Assembly (NCBI RefSeq): GCF_003581425.1
Contig: NZ_QXTG01000001.1
Location: 496,001-560,000, forward strand
DNA: 64,000 nt
Origin: Amnibacterium setariae
GTDB taxonomy: Bacteria; Actinomycetota; Actinomycetes; Actinomycetales; Microbacteriaceae
Direction of reading: 5' to 3'
Shown: in pieces, positions 9,472 through 19,600 of the stretch
How the letters are laid out: each line of letters starts with the position of its first letter
Numbering within the stretch: the first letter of the stretch is position 1
Translations under genes and position numbers: made by a program
The notes under the pieces: model-generated
Databases searched by the model: none
Told to the model about the DNA's origin: nothing
What the model saw: only the letters and a program-made list of their open reading frames with translations

Positions 9472-9831
9472 ATGGCGAACACCTCACGGTCGGCCGCGCG
9501 TGACAAGCGCCACGCCCGGCTGCGCAAGCACATCTCCGGCACCCCGACCTCGCCGCGCCTCGTGGTGAACCGGTCCGCCCGGCACGTCTTCGTGCAGGTC
9601 GTGGACGACACGGTCGGCCGCACGCTGGCCTCCGCCTCGACGCTGGAGGCCGACCTCCGCGCGCTCGACGGCGACAAGACCGCCAAGGCGAAGCGCGTGG
9701 GCGAGCTCGTCGCCGAGCGCGCGAAGGCCGCCGGCATCGACTCCGTCGTGTTCGACCGCGGCGGCAACAAGTACGCGGGACGGGTCGCGGCCGTGGCCGA
9801 CGGCGCCCGCGAAGGAGGGCTGAGCCTGTGA
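9472..9831 (+). CDS. rplR: 50S ribosomal protein L18
   Basis: 119 aa. It has [34 protein letters not shown] at the N-terminus and the [25 protein letters not shown]-terminal signature. L18 brings 5S rRNA to the 50S with L5. The stop overlaps the rpsE GTG start by four bases. Confidence 0.98.
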   Translation: MANTSRSAARDKRHARLRKHISGTPTSPRLVVNRSARHVFVQVVDDTVGRTLASASTLEADLRALDGDKTAKAKRVGELVAERAKAAGIDSVVFDRGGNKYAGRVAAVADGAREGGLSL

Positions 9832-10553
9832 GCGACACCACGAACACCGGCACCGGTGCCGGCGACGCGCTGAACGAGGCGCCCGTCGAGACCGCTGCCG
9901 GCACCGACTCGATCAGCCGGGACAACCGGCTGAGCCGGGGCCGGGGCGGCAACGACCGCGGCGGCCGGGGCGGCAACGACCGCGGCGGGCGCGGCGGCAA
10001 CGACCGCAACAACCGCGGCGGGGACAGCAACTTCCTCGAGCGCGTCGTCACCATCAACCGCGTCTCCAAGGTCGTGAAGGGCGGTCGGCGCTTCAGCTTC
10101 ACCGCGCTCGTGATCGTCGGCGACGGCAACGGCACCGTGGGCGTCGGTTACGGCAAGGCGCGCGAGGTCCCGACGGCGATCTCGAAGGGCGTCGAGGAGG
10201 CGAAGAAGAACTTCTTCCGCGTCCCCCGCGTCGCCGCGACCATCCCGCACCCGGTGCAGGGCGAGGCCGCGGCGGGCGTGGTCCTGCTCCGTCCCGCCGC
10301 CGCCGGTACCGGCGTCATCGCGGGCGGCCCGGTGCGCGCCGTCCTCGAGTGCGCGGGCATCCACGACGTGCTGTCGAAGTCCCTCGGGTCCTCGAACACG
10401 ATCAACATCGTCCACGCGACGGTCGCCGCCCTGAAGCAGCTCGAGGAGCCGCGTGCGGTCGCCGGGCGTCGCGGGCTCGAGGTGGACGAGGTCGTTCCGG
10501 CCCGTCTGCTCCGCGACCAGGCCGCCGCGGCGGCCGAGAAGGTGAGCGCCTGA
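9828..10553 (+). CDS. rpsE: 30S ribosomal protein S5 with N-terminal RGG repeats
   Basis: 241 aa, GTG start overlapping the rplR stop (GTGA). The S5 core starts at [43 protein letters not shown] (about residue 69) and includes the double-stranded-RNA-binding fold and the C-terminal [25 protein letters not shown]. The first 65 residues are not part of the usual fold: a polar stretch and then Arg/Gly/Asn/Asp repeats of the type RGGNDRGG at about residues 37-65. Glycine/arginine-rich extensions of S5 are seen in some actinobacteria. The stop overlaps rpmD by one base. Confidence 0.97.
   Translation: MSDTTNTGTGAGDALNEAPVETAAGTDSISRDNRLSRGRGGNDRGGRGGNDRGGRGGNDRNNRGGDSNFLERVVTINRVSKVVKGGRRFSFTALVIVGDGNGTVGVGYGKAREVPTAISKGVEEAKKNFFRVPRVAATIPHPVQGEAAAGVVLLRPAAAGTGVIAGGPVRAVLECAGIHDVLSKSLGSSNTINIVHATVAALKQLEEPRAVAGRRGLEVDEVVPARLLRDQAAAAAEKVSA
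9937..10023 (+). repeat. 24-bp tandem coding repeat in rpsE
   Basis: The coding sequence contains about three near-identical 24-base units encoding R/G-G-N-D-R-G-G, giving the RGG-like tract of S5. Such a repeat can change length by slippage. Confidence 0.75.
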
Positions 10554-10735
10554 TGGCCACCCTGCGGGTCACCCAGATCAAGTCCAAGGTGAGCGAGAAG
10601 CAGAACCAGCGCGACACGCTGCGTTCGCTCGGCCTCAAGCGCATCGGCCAGACGGTCGAGCGCGAGGACGACGCCCAGACGCGCGGCTACGTGCGTGCGG
10701 TCGCCCACCTCGTGAAGGTTGAGGAGATCGACTGA
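10553..10735 (+). CDS. rpmD: 50S ribosomal protein L30
   Basis: 60 aa, the normal short length. [33 protein letters not shown] is the family signature. It is recognisable only from this ATG; the open frame continues upstream through rpsE. One-base overlaps join it to rpsE and rplO. Confidence 0.96.
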   Translation: MATLRVTQIKSKVSEKQNQRDTLRSLGLKRIGQTVEREDDAQTRGYVRAVAHLVKVEEID

Positions 10736-11232
10736 TGGCTGACGCCACGAAGAAGCCGGCCGCGGACGCGGCGGCGCAGGAGACGACCGAGAAGGTCTCG
10801 CTCCTCAAGGTGCACCACCTGCGTCCCGCTGCGGGCGCGAAGAAGGACCGGACCCGCGTGGGTCGCGGTGAGGGCTCCAAGGGCAAGACCGCGGGGCGCG
10901 GCACCAAGGGCACGAAGGCGCGCTACGGCGTGCGTGCGGGCCTCGAGGGCGGCAACCTCAACTTCGTCATGCGGTCGCCGAAGCTCAAGGGCTTCAAGAA
11001 CCCGTTCCGCGTCGAGTACCAGGTCGTGAACCTCGAGAAGCTCGCCGTGCTCTACCCGACCGGGGGCGACGTCACCGTCGCCGACCTGGTCGCGAAGGGC
11101 GCCGTGCGCAAGAACGAGAAGGTCAAGATCCTCGGCACCGGCGACATCGCGGTTAGTCTGAACGTCGCCGTCGACAAGGTGTCCGAGTCGGCGCAGCAGA
11201 AGATCGTGGCCGCGGGCGGCCGGGTCGACTGA
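10735..11232 (+). CDS. rplO: 50S ribosomal protein L15
   Basis: 165 aa. After a 25-residue Ala/Lys-rich lead the L15 core appears: [36 protein letters not shown] and GFEGGN-like [26 protein letters not shown]15 is a late 50S assembly protein. A 100-base gap with a strong hairpin separates it from secY. Confidence 0.97.
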   Translation: MADATKKPAADAAAQETTEKVSLLKVHHLRPAAGAKKDRTRVGRGEGSKGKTAGRGTKGTKARYGVRAGLEGGNLNFVMRSPKLKGFKNPFRVEYQVVNLEKLAVLYPTGGDVTVADLVAKGAVRKNEKVKILGTGDIAVSLNVAVDKVSESAQQKIVAAGGRVD

Positions 11233-11242
11233 TCTGCATCGT

Positions 11243-11276
11243 GTCGGGGCCTTCGCCGGACGGCGGAGGCCCCGAC
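11243..11276 (+). promoter_or_regulatory. Strong hairpin between rplO and secY
   Basis: GTCGGGGCCT (11243-11252) pairs with AGGCCCCGAC (11267-11276); the stem continues inward to 15 pairs (one G-T) with a GGAC loop. No T-tract follows, so it may be an attenuator or a processing/stability element separating the spc genes from secY rather than a full terminator. Confidence 0.55.
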
Positions 11277-11332
11277 GCATGCGTCGAGGCGTGCAGAGCG
11301 TCTCGAGCGGCCGCAAGGCGGAAGGAAGACAA

Positions 11333-12657
<1,325 letters not shown>

Positions 12658-12658
<1 letters not shown>

Positions 12659-13239
12659 TGCGGATGCTGCTGATCGGCCCTCCCGGCGCGGGGAAGGGCA
12701 CCCAGGCCGTGCGCGTGGCGGAGGAGTACGGCATCCCCGCCATCTCCACCGGCGACATCTTCCGCGCGAACGTCGCGCAGGAGACGCCGCTCGGCATGCA
12801 GGCGAAGGACTACATGGATCGGGGCGCGTACGTGCCCGACGACCTCACGAACGCGCTCGTGCTCGACCGCCTGGCGCAGGACGACGTCCGCGACGGCTTC
12901 CTGCTCGACGGCTTCCCGCGGACGCTGGCGCAGGTGTTCACCCTCGACGACTGCCTGAGCCGGTCGGACGGCGGCCTCGACGCCGTCGTCCAGCTCGTCA
13001 TCGAGACCGAGGCGATCGTCGAGCGGCTGCTGAAGCGCGCGGCGGAGCAGGGGCGCAGCGACGACACCGAGGACGTCATCCGCCGGCGGCTCGAGGTCTA
13101 CCAGGAGCAGACGCACCCCCTCGTGGCCGTCTACGCGGAGCGCGGCGTGCTCGTCAGCGTGGACGCCGTGGGCAGCGTCGACGACGTGTCCCGGCGCATC
13201 CTCGACGCGCTCGGCGGCGGCGTCGTCCGCGCGTCCTGA
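12658..13239 (+). CDS. adk: Adenylate kinase
   Basis: 193 aa. The P-loop GPPGAGKGT is at residues 7-15, followed by STGDIFRANV (NMP-binding), the DGFPRTLAQ motif, and a short LID without zinc cysteines, the small-LID type typical of actinobacteria. It converts ATP + AMP to 2 ADP in the cytoplasm. It is coupled to secY. Unlike many actinobacteria there is no map (methionine aminopeptidase) gene after it; about 210 bases with an infA promoter follow. Confidence 0.97.
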
Positions 13240-13268
13240 CGCCTCGCGGGCCCCGCGACGGGGAATGA

Positions 13269-13298
13269 TTTCGCGCCCCGGCCGTTATCACGTATGAT
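13269..13298 (+). promoter_or_regulatory. Probable promoter of infA-rpmJ
   Basis: A good -10 box TATGAT (13293-13298) lies 18 bases after a poor -35 (TTTCGC, 13269-13274). It would give a leader of about 145 bases before infA. It is the only clear -10 box in the 209-bp gap after adk. Confidence 0.5.
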
Positions 13299-13448
13299 CG
13301 TCCGTCGGCCTGCGTGCGTCGTATTCGACGCCACCTGACGGCCGATCCGTCTGCCGGGCATCCGGCCCGCAGGCGTCCCGCATGACCAGTGATCGTCGCG
13401 ATCCGCCGGTTCCCCCGGACGGACGCGACACAGTGACGAAGTGAGGCT

Positions 13449-13670
<222 letters not shown>

Positions 13671-13753
13671 ACGCTCCTCGTCACCCGATCGCTGAGAAGT
13701 AACGGCCGCCCGGACCCCGGGCGGTACGAGGACAGCGAGAAGAGGAACCACCC

Positions 13754-13870
13754 ATGAAGGTCGCGCCTTCCGTCAAGCCCATCTGCGAGCACTGCCGCGT
13801 GATCCGCCGCCACGGCCGGGTCATGGTCATCTGCTCCGTGAACGTGCGTCACAAGCAGCGCCAGGGCTGA
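13754..13870 (+). CDS. rpmJ: 50S ribosomal protein L36
   Basis: 38 aa, read directly from the sequence. It begins [21 protein letters not shown]11, C14, C27 and H33 form the zinc-binding C+ type set, so this is the zinc-containing paralogue. The last part ([15 protein letters not shown]) has one more residue between Cys and His than the common 37-residue form. An AGAGGA RBS lies about 5 bases upstream. Confidence 0.95.
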   Translation: MKVAPSVKPICEHCRVIRRHGRVMVICSVNVRHKQRQG

Positions 13871-13876
13871 GTCGTC

Positions 13877-13902
13877 CGCCCCGGACCTCGCGGTCCGGGG
13901 CG
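13877..13902 (+). terminator. GC-rich hairpin after rpmJ
   Basis: CGCCCCGGACC and GGTCCGGGGCG form a perfect 11-bp stem with a TCGC loop, seven bases after the rpmJ stop. There is no T-tract, as for most hairpins in this window. It may end the infA-rpmJ message or partly attenuate it. Confidence 0.55.
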
Positions 13903-13925
13903 ATCCCCACAACTGAACACATCCA

Positions 13926-13990
13926 GCGCTCCCAGAACCCTCCTCGCGGAGGGGGACACCCCGGGTCGGAGGCCCGGGCACCGGGAGCGC
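13926..13990 (+). promoter_or_regulatory. Three-way-junction leader before rpsM
   Basis: An outer 8-bp stem (GCGCTCCC 13926-13933 with GGGAGCGC 13983-13990) encloses two hairpins: 13938-13953 (6-bp stem, TCGC loop) and 13960-13978 (8-bp stem with one G-T, GGA loop). All three stems are otherwise perfectly paired. It ends about 20 bases before the rpsM RBS (GAAGGAG). It could be a ribosomal-protein-responsive leader; the ligand is unknown. Confidence 0.55.
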
Positions 13991-14024
13991 ACCACACCTC
14001 CGATCCTCAAGAAGGAGCAGACGC

Positions 14025-14405
14025 ATGGCGAGACTTGCCGGCGTCGACATCCCGCGCGAGAAGCGCGTGGAGGTCGCACTCACCTACATCTACGGCGTCG
14101 GTCGCACCCGCGCCGCCGAGACGCTGCAGGCCACGGGCATCGACCCCGACACCCGCGTCCGGAACCTCACCGACGACCAGCTCGTCGCACTCCGCGATCA
14201 CATCGAGGGCACCTACAAGGTGGAGGGCGACCTCCGCCGCGAGGTCGCCGCCGACATCCGCCGCAAGGTCGAGATCGGCTCCTACGAGGGCCTGCGCCAC
14301 CGCCGCGGCCTTCCCGTGCGCGGCCAGCGGACCAAGACGAACGCGCGCACCCGCAAGGGCCCGAAGCGCACCGTCGCCGGCAAGAAGAAGGCCGGGCGCA
14401 AGTAG
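14025..14405 (+). CDS. rpsM: 30S ribosomal protein S13
   Basis: 126 aa. [26 protein letters not shown] at the start, [45 protein letters not shown] near the end. S13 is in the 30S head at the intersubunit bridge B1. A clear GAAGGAG RBS lies 8 bases upstream and a structured leader precedes it. It is followed by rpsK after 37 bases; rpsD (S4), often next in this operon, is not in the window. Confidence 0.98.
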   Translation: MARLAGVDIPREKRVEVALTYIYGVGRTRAAETLQATGIDPDTRVRNLTDDQLVALRDHIEGTYKVEGDLRREVAADIRRKVEIGSYEGLRHRRGLPVRGQRTKTNARTRKGPKRTVAGKKKAGRK

Positions 14406-14442
14406 CGCTCCGCCCCCACACACTTCGTAGGAGAGAACACAC

Positions 14443-14844
14443 ATGGCAGCTCCCAAGGCCGGTGCAGGGCGCAAGCCCCGCCGCAAGGAGAAGAAGAACG
14501 TCGCCATCGGGCAGGCGCACATCAAGTCGACGTTCAACAACACGATCGTCTCGATCACCGACACCACCGGTGCCGTGATCAGCTGGGCCTCGTCCGGCGG
14601 CGTGGGCTTCAAGGGCTCCCGCAAGTCGACCCCGTTCGCCGCGCAGCTGGCCGCCGAGTCGGCCGCCCGCCAGGCGCAGGAGCACGGGATGAAGAAGGTG
14701 GACGTCTTCGTGAAGGGTCCCGGCTCCGGCCGCGAGACCGCGATCCGCTCCCTCCAGGCCGCTGGCCTCGAGGTCGGCTCGATCAACGACGTCACGCCGC
14801 AGGCCCACAACGGCGTCCGTCCGCCCAAGCGCCGCCGCGTCTGA
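14443..14844 (+). CDS. rpsK: 30S ribosomal protein S11
   Basis: 133 aa. [50 protein letters not shown] and the [18 protein letters not shown] end are diagnostic. S11 lies in the 30S platform at the mRNA exit. A GTAGGAGAG RBS precedes it. A 17-bp perfect hairpin follows the stop codon. Confidence 0.98.
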   Translation: MAAPKAGAGRKPRRKEKKNVAIGQAHIKSTFNNTIVSITDTTGAVISWASSGGVGFKGSRKSTPFAAQLAAESAARQAQEHGMKKVDVFVKGPGSGRETAIRSLQAAGLEVGSINDVTPQAHNGVRPPKRRRV

Positions 14845-14850
14845 CGTGAT

Positions 14851-14889
14851 CAGCGGCCGGCCGCGCGCACCCCGCGCGGCCGGCCGCTG
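14851..14889 (+). terminator. 17-bp perfect hairpin between rpsK and rpoA
   Basis: The left arm 14851-14867 and the right arm 14873-14889 (CAGCGGCC... / ...GGCCGCTG) are exact complements, with a 5-base CACCC loop. It lacks a T-tract. It lies 6 bases after the rpsK stop, where continued transcription into rpoA would normally be expected. Confidence 0.6.
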
Positions 14890-14970
14890 ACGCGCGTCAC
14901 CCAGACCCCCGGGCGGTCCGCCCGGAACCGCCGTCTATGTGTCATATAGCGGACACGAAAGGACACCACC

Positions 14971-15960
14971 GTGCTCATCGCACAGCGCCCCACCCTCGCC
15001 GAGGAGCCCATCAGCGAGTTCCGCTCGCGGTTCGTCATCGAGCCGCTCGAGCCGGGCTTCGGCTACACCCTGGGCAACTCGCTCCGCCGCACCCTGCTGT
15101 CGTCCATCCCGGGCGCGGCCGTCACGTCCATCCGCATCGAGGGCGTGCAGCACGAGTTCACGACGATCCCCGGTGTGAAGGAGGACGTCACCGAGATCAT
15201 CCTGAACATCAAGCAGCTGGTCGTCTCGTCCGAGCACGACGAGCCGATCACCGCCTACCTGCGCAAGCAGAGCGAGGGCCCCGTCACGGCCGCCGACATC
15301 TCGGCCCCGGCCGGTGTGGAGATCCACAACCCCGAGCTGCTCATCGCGACGCTGAACGACAAGGCGCGCTTCGACCTCGAGCTCACGATCGAGCGCGGCC
15401 GCGGCTACGTCTCCGCGACGCAGAACCGCAGCGAGTTCAGCGAGGCCGGGCAGATCCCGGTCGACTCGATCTACTCGCCGGTCCTCAAGGTCACCTACCG
15501 CGTCGAGGCGACGCGTGCCGGTGAGCGCACCGACTTCGACCGCCTCGTGGTCGACGTCGAGACGAAGCCGGCGATCAGCCCGCGCGACGCGATCGCGTCC
15601 GCCGGCCGCACGCTCACCGAGCTCTTCGGCCTCGCCCGCGAGCTGAACAGCGCGGCCGAGGGCATCGAGATCGGCCCGGCCCCGGTGGACCAGCTCGTGT
15701 CCTCCGAGCTGTCGATGCCGATCGAGGACCTCGACCTGTCGGTCCGGTCCTACAACTGCCTGAAGCGCGAGGGCATCAACACGGTGTCCGAGCTCGTCTC
15801 CCTGTCGGAGACGCAGCTCATGAACATCCGCAACTTCGGCCAGAAGTCGGTCGACGAGGTGAAGGACAAGCTCGTCGAGCTCGGCCTCTCGCTCAAGGAC
15901 GCGGTGCCGGGCTTCGACGGCACGCACTTCTACTCCGCTTACGACGACGAGGAGAACTGA
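14971..15960 (+). CDS. rpoA: DNA-directed RNA polymerase subunit alpha
   Basis: 329 aa with a GTG start ([43 protein letters not shown]), which aligns with the family. The N-terminal dimerisation domain covers about residues 1-230 and the alpha-CTD, with [27 protein letters not shown], about 250-310. It nucleates RNA polymerase assembly and contacts promoter UP elements and activators. A hairpin separates it from rpsK; the AT-richer stretch at 14935-14950 may contain an extra promoter. rplQ follows after 2 bases. Confidence 0.98.
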   Translation: MLIAQRPTLAEEPISEFRSRFVIEPLEPGFGYTLGNSLRRTLLSSIPGAAVTSIRIEGVQHEFTTIPGVKEDVTEIILNIKQLVVSSEHDEPITAYLRKQSEGPVTAADISAPAGVEIHNPELLIATLNDKARFDLELTIERGRGYVSATQNRSEFSEAGQIPVDSIYSPVLKVTYRVEATRAGERTDFDRLVVDVETKPAISPRDAIASAGRTLTELFGLARELNSAAEGIEIGPAPVDQLVSSELSMPIEDLDLSVRSYNCLKREGINTVSELVSLSETQLMNIRNFGQKSVDEVKDKLVELGLSLKDAVPGFDGTHFYSAYDDEEN

Positions 15961-15962
15961 TC

Positions 15963-16571
<609 letters not shown>

Positions 16572-16593
16572 TCGCGCACCGTCACGCAGCAGC

Positions 16594-16632
16594 CGGAGGG
16601 CCCGCGCACCGACCAGGTGCGCGGGCCCTCCG
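16594..16632 (+). terminator. Terminator hairpin after rplQ
   Basis: A perfect 17-bp stem (CGGAGGGCCCGCGCACC with its complement) and a GACCA loop lie 22 bases after the rplQ stop, followed only by a short TCTG. It ends 17 bases before the next ATG. Confidence 0.7.
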
Positions 16633-16637
16633 TCTGC

Positions 16638-16643
16638 CAGGCT
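16638..16643 (+). promoter_or_regulatory. Candidate -10 box of a leaderless promoter
   Basis: CAGGCT lies 6 bases upstream of the ATG at 16650, the spacing seen for other leaderless genes here, although the first base departs from TANNNT. Confidence 0.35.
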
Positions 16644-16649
16644 GCGGGC

Positions 16650-17675
16650 ATGGCGAGTGAGGCGACGACCGTCGACGTGGACGGCCCGCACGGCGTGCGG
16701 ACGATGCGGGTGTCGAGCCCGTCGCGGGTGCTGTGGCCCGAGGCCGGGGTGACGAAGCTCGACCTCGTGCACTACTTCGTCGAGGTCGCGGACGCGTTCC
16801 TCGCTGCGAACGGCGACCGGCCGGTCTCCCTGCAGCGGTTCGGCGGCGACGTGACCGGGGAGTCCTACTTCTCGAAGAACCCGCCCCGCGGCGCCCCGGA
16901 GTGGTTCCGCGCGGCGGACGTGACCTACCCCTCCGGGCGCGTGCACCCGCAGCTGGTCCTCGACGAGCCGGCCGCGCTCGTCTGGGCGGCCCAGATGAAC
17001 ACGATCGTGTTCCACGCCTGGCCCTCGCGCGCCGGGGCGCCGGACCTCCCCGACCAGCTGCGCATCGACCTCGACCCGCAGCCCGGCACCGGGCTGGCGG
17101 AGGCGACGCGGGCCGCATCCGGCATGCGCGCGGTGCTGCAGGAGGCGGGGCTGACCGCCTTCGTGAAGACGTCGGGCAACCGGGGCCTGCACCTCTACGC
17201 GCCCATCCGGCCCGAGTGGGAGTTCCTCGACGTCCGGCACGCCGTGATCGCGGCCGCGCGCGAGCTCGAGCGCCGCGACCCGGAGGGCGTGACGACGGCC
17301 TGGTGGAAGGAGCTGCGCGGGGAGCGCATCTTCCTCGACTACAACCAGGCCGCCCGGGACCGGACGATCGCGGGCGCGTACAGCCCGCGGCCGCTGCCCG
17401 CGGCCACCGTGTCCACGCCGGTGTCCTGGGACGAGCTCGAGGCGGGCGTGGACCCGCACGCCTTCACCGTCACCACGGTGCCCGCGCGGCTCCGGGAGCA
17501 GGGCGACCCCTGGGCCGGCATGGGGGCGTCGGCCGGCGGCATCGAGACGCTGCTCGGGTGGTGGGAGCGCGACCTCGCGAACGGCGAGGGCGAGCTGCCG
17601 TTCCCGCCCGACTACCCGAAGATGCCGGGGGAGCCGCCCCGCGTGCAGCCCTCAAAGGCGCGCAAGCAGGACTGA
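16650..17675 (+). CDS. LigD-type polymerase/primase domain protein (NHEJ PolDom)
   Basis: 341 aa, a stand-alone version of the LigD polymerase domain (archaeo-eukaryotic primase fold). Visible motifs are VLWPEAGVTKLDLVHYF near the N-terminus, the metal-binding RIDLDPQPG (about residues 138-146) and the KTSGNRGLHLY block (about 173-183) that binds nucleotide. Related mycobacterial proteins (LigD-POL, PolD1/PolD2) add ribonucleotides at broken ends. It starts at 16650 just after the rplQ terminator; no RBS is seen, and a possible -10 box 6 bases upstream suggests a leaderless mRNA. A ligase gene lies nearby on the other strand, but no ku gene is in the window. Confidence 0.9.
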   Translation: MASEATTVDVDGPHGVRTMRVSSPSRVLWPEAGVTKLDLVHYFVEVADAFLAANGDRPVSLQRFGGDVTGESYFSKNPPRGAPEWFRAADVTYPSGRVHPQLVLDEPAALVWAAQMNTIVFHAWPSRAGAPDLPDQLRIDLDPQPGTGLAEATRAASGMRAVLQEAGLTAFVKTSGNRGLHLYAPIRPEWEFLDVRHAVIAAARELERRDPEGVTTAWWKELRGERIFLDYNQAARDRTIAGAYSPRPLPAATVSTPVSWDELEAGVDPHAFTVTTVPARLREQGDPWAGMGASAGGIETLLGWWERDLANGEGELPFPPDYPKMPGEPPRVQPSKARKQD

Positions 17676-17691
17676 CCGGCTCCCGAGGGTC

Positions 17692-17717
17692 GAGCCGGGG
17701 TCCCCGGAGCCCGGCTC
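17692..17717. terminator. Bidirectional hairpin between convergent genes
   Basis: GAGCCGGG (17692-17699) pairs with CCCGGCTC (17710-17717) between the polymerase gene (+) and aroD (-), whose stop codon it touches. Confidence 0.45.
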
Positions 17718-18492
17718 AACCCGCGAGGACCTGCGCGCCGTGGAGCAGGTCGAGGGCGTCGCGGAGGCGGGCCGCGTCGACCTGGCCGGGCGCGCTCGCG
17801 GCTCCGACGGTGCCGAAGGTGAGCACCGAGCCGAACGCCTCGCCCGCGAGACGTGAGACGACGCCGAGCGGGCCCATCGCCATCGTGATCGCGGGCCTGG
17901 CGTCCTCCCGGGCCGCGTACGCGGCCGTCGCGCCGAGCAGGACGAGCACGTCCTCGGGCGAGCGCGGGGTGCAGGCGAGCTTGACGACGTCGGCGCCGAG
18001 CTCCTGCTGCCGCACGAGGCGGCCGACGACCTCGTCGCGAGCGGGCGTGCCCTCGAGGTCGTGGAACGACATGACGACGGCCTTGCCGTGCTCGTGCACG
18101 TCGGCGACCAGGCGGGGCGCGAGGCCGTCGGTCGCGTCCATCTCCACGTCGACCGCCGCGACGCCGTCGTGGCGCGCCGCGAGCATCGTCAGGCCCTCGA
18201 GCAGGCGCGGCGGCAGGTCCGCGCCGCCGCCCTCCCGCGCGCTGCGGCAGGTGAGGAGGATCGGCAGGGCGGGGTCGAGCGCTCCTCGGGCGGCGGCGAT
18301 CGCCCGCTCGACCGCACGGGACGAGCCGACCTCGGCGAGGCGGTCGATCCGCAGCTCGACGAGGTCCGCAACGGCGGGGCGCACCGCCCGCGCCTCCGCC
18401 TCGAGCGCCGGCGCCGTCGCGCCGACCAGCGGCACGCAGACCTTCGGCCGCCCGGGCCCGAGCGCGACCCCGCCGATCAGGACGTCGGTCAC
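17716..18492 (-). CDS. aroD: Type I 3-dehydroquinate dehydratase
   Basis: 258 aa, GTG start overlapping the upstream ligase stop by four bases (GTGA). Class I features are seen: VELRIDRL, the VDVEMD glutamate, the SFHDLEGTPARDE histidine, the VKLACTPRSPEDVL lysine that forms the Schiff base, and MGPLGVVSRLAGEAFGSVLTFG. It dehydrates 3-dehydroquinate in the shikimate pathway. Most actinobacteria use the unrelated type II enzyme (AroQ), so this could be an extra copy or a replacement; the rest of the pathway is not in the window. It is coupled to the DNA ligase gene, with which it has no obvious functional link. Confidence 0.88.
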   Translation of the reverse strand: MTDVLIGGVALGPGRPKVCVPLVGATAPALEAEARAVRPAVADLVELRIDRLAEVGSSRAVERAIAAARGALDPALPILLTCRSAREGGGADLPPRLLEGLTMLAARHDGVAAVDVEMDATDGLAPRLVADVHEHGKAVVMSFHDLEGTPARDEVVGRLVRQQELGADVVKLACTPRSPEDVLVLLGATAAYAAREDARPAITMAMGPLGVVSRLAGEAFGSVLTFGTVGAASAPGQVDAARLRDALDLLHGAQVLAG

Positions 18493-19541
18493 GTGAGGAC
18501 GGCGCCGAGGTCGTAGGCGTGCGGCACCTCGAGCTGCTCGAAGGTGCAGGAGCGGGCGTCGCGATCCGGGCGCCACCGCTCGAGCTGCACGGTGTGGCGG
18601 AACCGGTCGCCCTCCATCTGGTCGTACCGGACCTCGAGCACCAGCTCCGGGCGGAGCACGACGAAGGACGTGTCCTTCGACGACGAGAAGCGGTTGCGCT
18701 CGCCCTCGCCGCGGACCGGCGCGCCGTCGTCGTCGCGGGCGACCATCGGCTCGAGCGCCTCGATCATCTCCTCGCGCACCTTGGTCGTGAACGCCGAGAC
18801 GCCGCCGACCTGCCGCAGCACCCCGTCCGCGTCGTAGAGCGACAGCAGCAGGGAGCCGACGCCGCGGCCGCTCGCGTGGATCCGGTAGCCCGTCGCGATC
18901 ACGTCCGCGGTGCGGTGGTGCTTCACCTTGAGCATCGTCCGCTTCGCGGGCGCGTAGGCCGCGTCGACCGGCTTCGCGACGACGCCGTCGAGGCCGGCGC
19001 CCTCGAACTCGGCCAGCCAGCGCTCGGCGAGGGCGGCGTCGTCGGTGACGCGCGTCACGAACAGCGGCGCGGCGGGGGAGGGGAGCAGCGCCTCGAGCGC
19101 GCGTCGGCGCTCGCCGAACGGGGCGTCGAGCAGCGACCGCTCGCCGTCCGCGAGCAGGTCGAAGGCGATGAAGGACGCGGGGGTCTCCGCGGCGAGCCTC
19201 GCGATGCGGGACGCGGCCGGGTGGATGCGCTGCGACAGCGCCTCCCAGTCGAGGCGCTGCGCGCCGGGCTCGCCGGTCGGCACGACCACCTCGCCGTCGA
19301 GCACGCACGGCCCGGGCAGGGCCGCGGCGAGGCCCTCGACGAGCTCCGGGAAGTAGCGGGTGAGGGACTTGCCGCCGCGGCTGCCGATCTCGACCGTCTC
19401 GCCGTCGTAGGCGACGATCCCGCGGAACCCGTCCCACTTCGGCTCGTACAGCAGGGGACCGCCGCCGGGCGCGGCGGCGGGCACGGCGGGCACCGCCTTC
19501 GCGAGCATCGGCTCGATCGAGGCGTCCACGGGCAGCGGCAT
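18489..19541 (-). CDS. ATP-dependent DNA ligase (LigC-like)
   Basis: 350 aa. The adenylation motif EPKWDGFRG carries the active lysine at residue 35; further ligase motifs are the GSRGGKSLTRYFPEL block, LDGEVVVPTGE (motif III), FIAFDLLADGE, EGAGLDGVVAKP (motif IV) and MLKVKHHRTADVI (motif V), followed by an OB-fold. The size and layout match the stand-alone LigC ligases of actinobacteria rather than full LigD. It seals nicks using ATP; LigC enzymes act in repair with NHEJ or excision-repair polymerases. It is divergent from truA; a weak -10 (CAGGAT) 6 bases from the ATG would make it leaderless. Confidence 0.9.
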   Translation of the reverse strand: MPLPVDASIEPMLAKAVPAVPAAAPGGGPLLYEPKWDGFRGIVAYDGETVEIGSRGGKSLTRYFPELVEGLAAALPGPCVLDGEVVVPTGEPGAQRLDWEALSQRIHPAASRIARLAAETPASFIAFDLLADGERSLLDAPFGERRRALEALLPSPAAPLFVTRVTDDAALAERWLAEFEGAGLDGVVAKPVDAAYAPAKRTMLKVKHHRTADVIATGYRIHASGRGVGSLLLSLYDADGVLRQVGGVSAFTTKVREEMIEALEPMVARDDDGAPVRGEGERNRFSSSKDTSFVVLRPELVLEVRYDQMEGDRFRHTVQLERWRPDRDARSCTFEQLEVPHAYDLGAVLT

Positions 19542-19600
19542 GGGCTCATCCTGCCGCCTGCGCGCTCCGGCCCGCCTCCGCGATCCGCCACCATGGGGGC

